Below are positions 1-5,675 of a DNA stretch of 5,860 bases, one piece after another. Numbering within the stretch: the stretch's first letter is position 1; every line of letters starts with the position of its first letter. The translations under genes were made by a program, and so were the position numbers. Origin of the DNA: Bacteroidales bacterium (lineage in GTDB: Bacteria > Bacteroidota > Bacteroidia > Bacteroidales > Muribaculaceae); assembly GCA_900769345.1 (NCBI GenBank), contig CAAGGJ010000024.1, forward strand, positions 1-5,860, written 5' to 3'. Below the pieces are notes generated by a model. The model was given only the letters and a program-made list of their open reading frames with translations. It ran no database searches and was not told the origin of the DNA.

Positions 1-36
1 AGTACAAAAAGGGTAAAAGCAGTAAAGATAAACGCA
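1..36. other. Left-edge fragment, no gene assignable
   Basis: This is a short purine-rich stretch at the window edge. On the plus strand, frame 1 reads a lysine/alanine-rich tail to a TGA at 64-66, frame 2 stops at 14-16 (TAA), and frame 3 stays open until 237-239, which would overlap the minus-strand lipoprotein gene by about 130 bases. Any one of these could be the 3' end of a convergent plus-strand gene. Frame 2, ending at 16, would place the hairpin at 37-88 neatly after it. There is too little sequence to choose, so no CDS is called. Confidence 0.2.
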
Positions 37-88
37 AAAGCGGCTCGCGGGGAAGCTTCAGATTGATGCAATTCAGGCGAGCCGCTTT
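37..88 (-). terminator. Hairpin terminator candidate after the receptor/lipoprotein operon
   Basis: Bases 37-48 (AAAGCGGCTCGC) and 77-88 are perfect inverted complements: a 12-bp GC-rich stem with a 28-nt loop. On the minus strand it begins 22 nt after the lipoprotein stop codon. The 3' arm is followed by T-rich sequence (GCTTTTGCGTTTATC), as expected for an intrinsic terminator. On the plus strand only the T's inside the stem are present, so termination in that direction is less convincing, although it could serve a convergent gene. The loop is long for a terminator but contains the palindrome GAAGCTTC (52-59) and an ATTG-CAT-CAAT hairpin on the minus strand, which could shorten it. The stem is directly visible; its function is inferred from position. 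Confidence 0.65.
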
Positions 89-109
89 GATAATATCAGT
101 TATGCTAAA

Positions 110-2407
110 TTATTCCATTTTAGTCCAGTTGAGCGCCCAGATGGCAAAACGGTCCTTGTTTGAATCAGCCACAGCCGAAGGCGAGAGGTTGGTGATAATG
201 ATTTGGAAATCACCGCTCACATTCACGTCGGCTGAATAGTCGTAGGCAGTGAGTTTGGCAGCGCTGCTATTCTCCACGGTGAGGGTCTTCACCACATTGC
301 CGCCCTGAAGGATGTCAATCTTAAACTTCACGCCCTTCGATTCGGTGTAAGGCATGCAATATTTGAGGTTAAGTTTGCCTATACCGCCCGAGATGGTGGG
401 CGAAGTAATGGTGCCCACAGTGGCTGTCTTGCCGTTGATGCAAGCTGCATAGTAAGGCTGACCTTCCGACTTATAACCGAATACCTTGAACACGGGGTTG
501 CTGTCGCTTTCGCCGCCTTTGAGCACATTACCGTTCTTCAGTTCCCAACCTTGAGCGGTCTTGTAGGTGCCGTATTGACCCACAGCTTCGCCGCCATTGA
601 GGGTTTCGAAGTCGGCTTCGGTGCCCGAAACCACGGTACCGCCGCCATTGCCGCCGCCGTTGCCGCCGCCGTTATCATCGCTGACTTCGCCTATCACTAC
701 GTCGTCGACGCACCATGTAGCATAGTTGGCGTCGGTGGCAGCTTCGTAGCGGAAGCCGATGAATATGGTGCCGCTGTATTTGCTGAGGTCGATATTGCCC
801 GAGTTAACCCAATCGCTGTAGCCCGAAGCCGGAGCGGTGGCGATGGCACATTCGAGCTGCTCGGGAGTGCACGATGTGGGGTCGTCGCTTGTCAAAACGT
901 AAACGCCGAACTTGGTGGTAGTAGAGCCGTAGCCGTTGACCTGAGTGCGGAAGTTGAGCACCTTGTTTTCTACCTTGCCCATATTGATGGCAGGAGTGAT
1001 AAGCCATGAGTCGAACGGAGCAGTGCCCTTATAGCCTGTCATAGCTGCATAGCCGTTGTTGTTGAATGTGGTTTGATACCAAGCCTTGTTGCCTTGCACC
1101 TTGATGTTAGCCCAATCGGTTGGCAAACCGGTGTCAAAGCCTTCCTTGATGCCTGTGATGCCACCGGTAGCTACCGAAAGACGGAATTCGTCCTTAGTAC
1201 CTGTGTTGCCGGTGATGCCGTGAGTGCCCATATAAGTTGCCATAGTACCCTTAACCTTGATAGCAGTCTTGTAGACTTCCGGATTGTCGGCGAGGTTGGC
1301 TTGAGTGCGGAATGCACTACCTTGCGGCAAAGCCACAATCACGCACTTGGTGTAGTCCTTGCACTCGGGATCGTCGGCGATAGCGAGGATGTTACCGATG
1401 GGGGCAGGGGCCTTCCATTCGATGTCGGCGTTGCTCTTCACTTCGGTCACTTCGGGAGCCACAGCGCCCACAATGTAACCGCCTACCCAACCTTCGCGAG
1501 CTGTGTTCTGTATGCTTATGGCCTTTTCTACGGTCCATGGGTTCGACTCGATGCCGCTGAAGTCGGTAGAGAAGTCGATGCAGTCGGAATAGTCGCGGAG
1601 GAGCAGCTGCCAAGCGCCGTTAGAGGCCGTAGTGCCGTAGTAGCTTAGGATACCCACTACCGAGCCATAGCCCAGCGGAAGGAGTTCATTTTTGAAAGTA
1701 GAGTAAGAGCTGGTGCGCACGATGATGGTGTTGCCACCGGCATCTTCGATGGTGCGGTTGGTGGTAGCGTCGCCGGCAACGAAAGCAGCGGAGCCGTCGG
1801 CGTCGGAGAACTTCACGTCGTTGAAGCGCACAAGTTGGCTTTGCCATTTACGAAGTCCTGCAGCATCGGTGCTGAGGCCGGTGATGGTGGCAGGGATGGT
1901 GTCGATGTCGGCAGGACGAGGAAGTCCGTTGAGCTGAGCCATCTTTTCGAAGGTTTCCAAGGGGAGGAACGAAGCTTCCCACACGTCCTTAGGCTCATAA
2001 TATTCGGGATAGCCCAACTGCTGAAGCGAGTTGTACTTGCCCACCCAGTAGCCCTTAAGGCTGATAACCACTTCTTGACCTATGCGATAGGTGTTGAAAA
2101 GGCTTGTGCCGTTAACCGAGATGGCAATGGCAGCCGTATTGTCTTGAATAACGAGGCTCTTATAGATATTACCCGACTCGTCGCTGCTGATTACGCGGCC
2201 GGCTATCACGAGGTCGTCTTCAACGGTAGCGATATAGTTGGCATCGTCCTGCCAATATTTTGCTTTGAGGTCGGCTATGGTGATGTTGGGCACGCGATTG
2301 GCTTTAGGCACCATCATAGGAGGGGTGTCGAAATCGTCGCTACAACCGCTCAACAGTGATATTGCTGTAAGGAGCAACAAAGTGATATATGACTTAAAAT
2401 GTCTCAT
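110..2407 (-). CDS. Surface lipoprotein with DUF5689-like, DUF6359-like and choice-of-anchor J domains
   Basis: This 765-aa protein is probably anchored in the outer membrane and exposed on the cell surface. Residues 1-21 form a lipoprotein signal peptide (charged start, Leu-rich core, lipobox LLSG-C) with Cys22 as lipidation site. The following S-D-D resembles the Bacteroidota lipoprotein export signal that directs surface display. From family knowledge I place a DUF5689-like domain at about 39-282, a DUF6359-like domain at 287-410 (beginning NPWTVEKAI), a choice-of-anchor J/cleaved-adhesin domain at 419-574 (W-L-I-T-P and W-C-V-D-D signatures), a Gly/Asn linker at 579-590, and a C-terminal beta module at 596-763 (ITSPTISGG near 667, NKDRFAIW at 750). 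No catalytic motif is visible. It is the second gene after the TonB-dependent receptor, 46 nt away, so it probably captures or presents that receptor's ligand. The ligand is unknown. The start codon is set by the signal peptide; there is no Shine-Dalgarno. Confidence 0.9.
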   Translation of the reverse strand: MRHFKSYITLLLLTAISLLSGCSDDFDTPPMMVPKANRVPNITIADLKAKYWQDDANYIATVEDDLVIAGRVISSDESGNIYKSLVIQDNTAAIAISVNGTSLFNTYRIGQEVVISLKGYWVGKYNSLQQLGYPEYYEPKDVWEASFLPLETFEKMAQLNGLPRPADIDTIPATITGLSTDAAGLRKWQSQLVRFNDVKFSDADGSAAFVAGDATTNRTIEDAGGNTIIVRTSSYSTFKNELLPLGYGSVVGILSYYGTTASNGAWQLLLRDYSDCIDFSTDFSGIESNPWTVEKAISIQNTAREGWVGGYIVGAVAPEVTEVKSNADIEWKAPAPIGNILAIADDPECKDYTKCVIVALPQGSAFRTQANLADNPEVYKTAIKVKGTMATYMGTHGITGNTGTKDEFRLSVATGGITGIKEGFDTGLPTDWANIKVQGNKAWYQTTFNNNGYAAMTGYKGTAPFDSWLITPAINMGKVENKVLNFRTQVNGYGSTTTKFGVYVLTSDDPTSCTPEQLECAIATAPASGYSDWVNSGNIDLSKYSGTIFIGFRYEAATDANYATWCVDDVVIGEVSDDNGGGNGGGNGGGTVVSGTEADFETLNGGEAVGQYGTYKTAQGWELKNGNVLKGGESDSNPVFKVFGYKSEGQPYYAACINGKTATVGTITSPTISGGIGKLNLKYCMPYTESKGVKFKIDILQGGNVVKTLTVENSSAAKLTAYDYSADVNVSGDFQIIITNLSPSAVADSNKDRFAIWALNWTKME
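639..673 (-). repeat. 12-bp tandem repeat encoding the Gly/Asn linker
   Basis: About three copies of a 12-base unit (plus strand CCGCCGCCRTTG, where the R is A in the first unit and G in the next two) encode the (G-G-G-N)n stretch at residues 579-590 of the lipoprotein. It joins the anchor-J domain to the C-terminal module and probably acts as a flexible hinge. A near-perfect tandem repeat in frame can gain or lose units of four residues without disrupting the protein, so linker length may differ between strains. Confidence 0.8.
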
Positions 2408-2453
2408 AATACTGTGTATGATATAATTAAAAAATTATTATTTCAGAAAGTTA
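2408..2453 (-). other. Operon junction between receptor and lipoprotein genes
   Basis: The 46-nt spacer is almost entirely A/T. It contains an AT-only inverted repeat (2423-2428 with 2433-2438, four-base loop), which is too weak to be a credible terminator. There is no GC-rich stem and no Shine-Dalgarno before the lipoprotein ATG. The short same-strand gap supports co-transcription with the upstream receptor gene, with A/T-rich unstructured RNA serving ribosome loading as is usual in Bacteroidota. Confidence 0.6.
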
Positions 2454-5186
2454 TTAGAATTTCACGCCTATGTTAAGGTAAAGTTTAATGCCTTGAGCGT
2501 AATAATATTTGTTAGGATACTTCGATGTAGTGTAGTTGGTGTAGTCGAAGCGGCCTTGTTGGTAACCCGATGTCTGGATATCGCGATTGTTGAGCACATT
2601 ATCCACATTAAGGTTGATGTTGAGCGATGCGGTGCGATTGAGATAGATGAGCTTGCCGATGCTTGCGTTGAGCACAAAGTTGTCGTTCAAGCGCTCTTGA
2701 CGGGTGATTTCAGCCGTCTTCTGTATGAGTTCTTCTTCGGTTTCGCACACTTTGTAGAGTCCCGGCATGGCTTCGTGACGCACGGGCGAGAGGCTGACGT
2801 AAGAGTCGGCCATATACACGCCATTGAGTTCGAGGAACCACATGCCCGGAGCATTCCACTTCACGCCAAGGGTATAGGCTTGTTGTGGAGTGCCGCCAAC
2901 ATAATAATTTTTCAAATACACCACTTGAGTAGTGTCGGGAGCCTGACCGTTCTCGTAGCTGCGAGTGCCTGTGGGGCGATTTTTATACTGATAGCGCGAG
3001 AATGTGCCGGCAGCATTGATGGTAATCGATGGGGTGAGGCGATAAGCCATGCCCACTTCCACGCCCTTGTAGGTTTTCTTCACGCCGGCAAGCACATAGT
3101 TCATAAATGTGCTGTATTGGTCGTCGTAGAATGAGGTGCGCTCGGTCTGATTATACATATCGGTCCAGAATCCGGTGATAGTACCATGGAATCGGCGATA
3201 ATTGAAGTTATAGCTGATGTCGCCCGAGAGGATGCGTTCGCTCTGCAGGTCGGCTATGGCGTCGTCTTTGATGCGAGGCGAGATATAAGCCTTGTCGAAG
3301 AGCGGAGCCTTGGTGCCATAGTAGGCGTGAGCCGAGATGCTGTTGCGACCATCGATTTTGTAGGTAACACCCGCCTTGATGCCGGCGTTGTCGAACTTGT
3401 GCATTTCGCCCTTGCCGTAAGAGTTTTCGGGCGAGCGACCATTGCGCATCTTACCATCGCGCTGATACTGAGTATAGCTCATGGTCAAGCCATAGTTGAT
3501 GTCCCAATGGTTGAGATTAATCACATTCTGTAGCCAAGCGGTGGCGTAGATCGAATTGATATTGTAGTCATAGCCGAAGCGGTCGTCTTTGCCCACCTTG
3601 CGATCGGGGTTGTTCATATCGTTCTGCAAGAGGGTGTAGTCGTTAGGATAATCGCGTTCAGAGAATTGGTCGATATCCTTCCAGTAGCGACCGCCGAGCA
3701 AGTCCTTGATGGTCTTGTAGTACGAAGCCTGCGAGAATCGCGCCGAGAGACCGGCTTGCATAGTCATATAGTCGTTGAGACGCAGATTGAGCGTGGTGTT
3801 GAGCGAGGTGTTCAACTGATTGCTGTGGCGGCGCTCGAGGATATAGGTAGAGCCGCGTTCCACGCCGGTCTCATCGGCTTGCATATTATTAAGATAGTTG
3901 GCTTGATAGAGACCTTGCCAATCGATTTGGCTGAACGATTCGTCGCTGAGCCACTTGTGAGTGTAGAGATCCTTCACATCTTGGTCGTCGTAGTACGATG
4001 GCAAATAGCGATAATAGTCGGGGCGCGGGTCGGCCGACTTATACCAGTTGAGTGCCGACGATGAGTAGAACGACTTGCTCACAGCCACGCCGGTATTGAG
4101 CGTGAGACGGTCGTTAGGAGTCCAAATCCAGTTGATGATAGCCGTAGGGTCGAATGCTTCCACCACCTTGGCATTACGCTTCTTGCCGTCTTGCCAGCCC
4201 CAGCTGGGGTTATAGAGATTGTTGTCGAGCAAGTCGTAGATTTCCTGATAGGTAGCAGTGTTGGCAGCACGCGAGGTAGGCGCACCGAAAGCGGTGAGCG
4301 AGAGCGAGTGCTGCGGATTGAACACCTTTTGTAGCGAGAGGAAGAGGCTTGCCGAATTGTAGAACGAACCGGGCACAATACCTTGGTCGCTATAACGAAC
4401 GGCGGCACTTGCAGTGAGAGCCCAACCGTGCCTGTTGAGTCCGGTGGCGTGAGTAATCATGCCGCGCAGATAGTAATTACCGTTGGTGTAAGCCACGCTT
4501 GCGCGAGTGCCGGGAGCATAGTCCTTGGCATAGGTGGAGATGTTGTTGGCACCACCCACATCGCCAAAGGCGAAACCGGTGGCTTCCAAGCCCATACCTA
4601 TGCTCTTGTTCTTGAACGCTTGATTCAAGCCGCCAAGCATCGAGTAGTTGAAGCGACCGCGAGCGGCATCGTTCATGGTGACGCCGTTGATGGCAGTCTG
4701 CGTGTACTCCGAGTCGTAGCCGCGAATGCGGAAACGCATCAAGCTGAAGTCGTAGCTTGCAGCCTGATAAAACACATTGTCGGTGGCACCGGTGAGAGTG
4801 GCAATGGTCTGACTATTGCCCTCCTCATCTTCAATCTGCGACTCAGTGAGCGCAAACTCAGCACTGTCGTAGCCCTGAGTAGATGTTAGGCGTATGGTGC
4901 CCAAGTCGGCTATACGGTTCGACTCAATCACCACTTCTTGCATCCAGTCCTTATAGCCATAGGAAAACACCAGCACCACATCGCTTCCGGCAGTAGCATC
5001 GGTGATAACGAAACTACCGTCGAGCGTAGAGGTAGCCGACGCACCTTGACCATCGAGCATAACAGTGGCACCCTGCACGGGCACACCTGTCTTCGAATCG
5101 ACTACAATACCTTTGACACCCGTCTTTTGCGCCATTGCCGGCACCGACAGCATCAAAGCCAGTAGCAAAAACATTTTTAGTCTCAT
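2454..5186 (-). CDS. TonB-dependent outer-membrane receptor with carboxypeptidase-like regulatory domain (non-SusC)
   Basis: This 910-aa outer-membrane importer takes up an unidentified ligand using TonB-ExbBD energy. A signal peptide occupies residues 1-19 (cleavage after A-M-A). A carboxypeptidase-regulatory-like beta domain lies at about 23-100 (G-I-V-V-D then G-V-P-V-Q-G-A-T-V). An acidic segment follows at 112-125 (LTESQIEDEEG), then the plug at about 130-222 with the motif FRIRGYDSEYTQTAINGV (152-169). The beta-barrel runs from about 225 to the terminal Phe910 that outer-membrane barrels use for assembly. YNPSWGWQ (325) and DPRPDYYRYLPSYY (386) match my memory of a Bacteroidota receptor group that is usually next to DUF5689 lipoproteins. 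At 910 aa it is shorter than most SusC proteins. It lacks the SusC signature, an N-terminal STN domain and a recognisable TonB box. It is the first gene of a two-gene operon. The start ATG directly precedes the signal peptide, with an A-rich tract and no Shine-Dalgarno upstream. The substrate cannot be inferred. Confidence 0.94.
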   Translation of the reverse strand: MRLKMFLLLALMLSVPAMAQKTGVKGIVVDSKTGVPVQGATVMLDGQGASATSTLDGSFVITDATAGSDVVLVFSYGYKDWMQEVVIESNRIADLGTIRLTSTQGYDSAEFALTESQIEDEEGNSQTIATLTGATDNVFYQAASYDFSLMRFRIRGYDSEYTQTAINGVTMNDAARGRFNYSMLGGLNQAFKNKSIGMGLEATGFAFGDVGGANNISTYAKDYAPGTRASVAYTNGNYYLRGMITHATGLNRHGWALTASAAVRYSDQGIVPGSFYNSASLFLSLQKVFNPQHSLSLTAFGAPTSRAANTATYQEIYDLLDNNLYNPSWGWQDGKKRNAKVVEAFDPTAIINWIWTPNDRLTLNTGVAVSKSFYSSSALNWYKSADPRPDYYRYLPSYYDDQDVKDLYTHKWLSDESFSQIDWQGLYQANYLNNMQADETGVERGSTYILERRHSNQLNTSLNTTLNLRLNDYMTMQAGLSARFSQASYYKTIKDLLGGRYWKDIDQFSERDYPNDYTLLQNDMNNPDRKVGKDDRFGYDYNINSIYATAWLQNVINLNHWDINYGLTMSYTQYQRDGKMRNGRSPENSYGKGEMHKFDNAGIKAGVTYKIDGRNSISAHAYYGTKAPLFDKAYISPRIKDDAIADLQSERILSGDISYNFNYRRFHGTITGFWTDMYNQTERTSFYDDQYSTFMNYVLAGVKKTYKGVEVGMAYRLTPSITINAAGTFSRYQYKNRPTGTRSYENGQAPDTTQVVYLKNYYVGGTPQQAYTLGVKWNAPGMWFLELNGVYMADSYVSLSPVRHEAMPGLYKVCETEEELIQKTAEITRQERLNDNFVLNASIGKLIYLNRTASLNINLNVDNVLNNRDIQTSGYQQGRFDYTNYTTSKYPNKYYYAQGIKLYLNIGVKF

Positions 5187-5305
5187 AAGGTTCTTTTTTT
5201 ATGTTTTTTCGTGTTGTTAAATATTATTATCGTTCACGATATGCACCCCCGGCTGTTATCCACTTTTGAGAATTTTTCATGGCACCATCGCCGAAGTACG
5301 CATAA
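5187..5305 (-). other. Probable 5' leader of the receptor operon
   Basis: If transcription starts just after the -7 box at 5312-5319, the receptor mRNA has a leader of about 120 nt. It carries two tiny ORFs overlapping by ATGA: an 8-codon one (5303 down to 5277) and a 17-codon one (5280 down to 5227, MKNSQKWITAGGAYRER). It also has a GC-rich GCCGGGGGTGC block (5253-5243) and a small hairpin ATCG-TGAA-CGAT (5240-5229). The last 30 nt before the start codon are A-rich and unstructured. The arrangement could support leader-based control, but no known riboswitch consensus is recognisable and the transcription start is inferred. Confidence 0.3.
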
Positions 5306-5311
5306 AGCCGT

Positions 5312-5319
5312 CAAATTTA
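5312..5319 (-). promoter_or_regulatory. Candidate -7 box for the receptor operon (TAAATTTG)
   Basis: The minus strand reads TAAATTTG, a perfect match to the Bacteroidota sigma-ABfr -7 consensus TAnnTTTG, about 126 nt before the receptor start codon. No TTTG -33 element lies at the usual spacing of about 19 nt, so support is partial. Alternatives further upstream are CATATTTG at 5415-5408 (one mismatch) and a second TAAATTTG at 5595-5588. In A/T-rich DNA such octamers arise readily by chance. Confidence 0.35.
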
Positions 5320-5333
5320 ATTATATTTTTTTG

Positions 5334-5394
5334 ATTTTTAAGCATTTTTTTGCGATTTAACGGTGACTTTTATTGCTAATTACATTTTTAAGCA
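5334..5394. repeat. 11-bp direct repeat ATTTTTAAGCA, 50 bp apart
   Basis: ATTTTTAAGCA occurs at 5334-5344 and again at 5384-5394. The start-to-start distance is exactly 50 bp, about five helical turns, so the copies lie on the same DNA face. They sit upstream of the candidate minus-strand promoter and could be paired regulator sites. The sequence is mostly A/T, so coincidence is quite possible. Confidence 0.3.
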
Positions 5395-5494
5395 CGAACT
5401 TTTGATGCAAATATGAGCAATTCGTCTCGAAAAACACATTCGTTGGATGTAATTTACCAAAAATTTATAACTAAGTAAGTAATCTAAATTATTT

Positions 5495-5539
5495 ATGGGA
5501 GGTTCTATAATGAATATAAAGATACAGCATAAAATATGA
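5495..5539 (+). other. Tiny ORF with a Shine-Dalgarno-like GGGAGG
   Basis: A 14-codon ORF starts at ATG 5495 and ends at TGA 5537-5539. A second in-frame ATG at 5510 is preceded by GGGAGG (5497-5502) with a 7-nt spacer, giving the 9-residue peptide MNIKIQHKI. A well-placed Shine-Dalgarno is unusual for Bacteroidota, where it normally plays little role, so this may be coincidence or a leader peptide of the downstream gene. The best plus-strand promoter box (5641) lies after it, which argues against the leader-peptide idea. Confidence 0.12.
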
Positions 5540-5556
5540 ATTTGACTATTAGAGTT

Positions 5557-5584
5557 TATACAGGTTGTCAGATGGATCTGTATA
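5557..5584. promoter_or_regulatory. Operator-like dyad TATACAG-N14-CTGTATA
   Basis: The 7-bp arms at 5557-5563 and 5578-5584 are perfect inverted complements separated by 14 bp, so half-site centres are 21 bp apart, two helical turns. This geometry suits a dimeric regulator. The dyad lies 56 bp upstream of the plus-strand -7 box at 5641, where an activator would sit, and far upstream of the leftward operon. No regulator gene is in the window, so the binding protein is unknown. The arms do not extend further. Confidence 0.35.
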
Positions 5585-5640
5585 GAGCAAATTTAATGAT
5601 TTCTTAATATTATTGTTAATAGTCTGAAACATTTGCGACC

Positions 5641-5648
5641 TACCTTTG
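5641..5648 (+). promoter_or_regulatory. Candidate -7 box for the rightward gene (TACCTTTG)
   Basis: TACCTTTG matches the Bacteroidota -7 consensus TAnnTTTG perfectly and lies 27 nt before the ATG at 5676. Transcription would start near 5653-5656, giving a short A-rich leader of about 20 nt. The nearest TTG upstream (5613-5615) is 25 nt away, longer than the usual -33 spacing, so the -33 element is weak and activator help is plausible. The position just before a convincing gene start makes this the best promoter call in the window. Confidence 0.6.
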
Positions 5649-5675
5649 CACAATGAAAAACAAGTAGAATTGAAA

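Larger units (their letters stand above)
5187..5675. other. 489-nt divergent intergenic region
   Basis: This region separates the leftward receptor operon from the rightward partial gene and contains no substantial ORF. It is strongly A/T-rich except for an island at about 5241-5310. Visible content, detailed in separate entries, comprises leader sequence with tiny ORFs (5187-5311), a minus-strand -7 box (5312-5319), an 11-bp direct repeat (5334 and 5384), a 14-codon ORF preceded by GGGAGG (5495-5539), a 7-bp dyad (5557-5584) and a plus-strand -7 box (5641-5648). I see no tRNA, rRNA, known riboswitch consensus or CRISPR repeat. Confidence 0.8.

Noticed and set aside
3..239. Plus-strand frame 3 open from the left edge
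   Set aside because: It would overlap the lipoprotein gene by about 130 bases and has no family features. A lysine-rich tail is visible only in the first 30 residues, so it was not called.
2423..2438. Inverted repeat in the gap between receptor and lipoprotein genes
   Set aside because: It has six A/T pairs only, too weak for a terminator, and is expected in A/T-rich spacers.
551..4889. Several plus-strand ORFs of 74-213 codons opposite the two minus-strand genes
   Set aside because: They are antisense shadows of genes with clear domains; none has a signal peptide, recognisable motif or promoter of its own.
2454..5186. Assignment of the receptor as SusC/RagA
   Set aside because: The length, the plug motifs, the barrel motifs DPRPDYYRYLPSYY and YNPSWGWQ, and the lack of a SusD partner point to a different receptor group.
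5243..5253. GGGGTGC block suggesting a TPP riboswitch
   Set aside because: The CTGAGA motif and the remaining conserved elements of that riboswitch are missing nearby.
5256..5264. TTATCCACT resembling a DnaA box
   Set aside because: It is a single 8-of-9 match with no clustered boxes, and the gene context is not that of a replication origin.
5653..5667. ATG with upstream promoter box giving M-K-N-K-stop
   Set aside because: It stops after four codons; the ATG at 5676 opens the long frame with a signal peptide.
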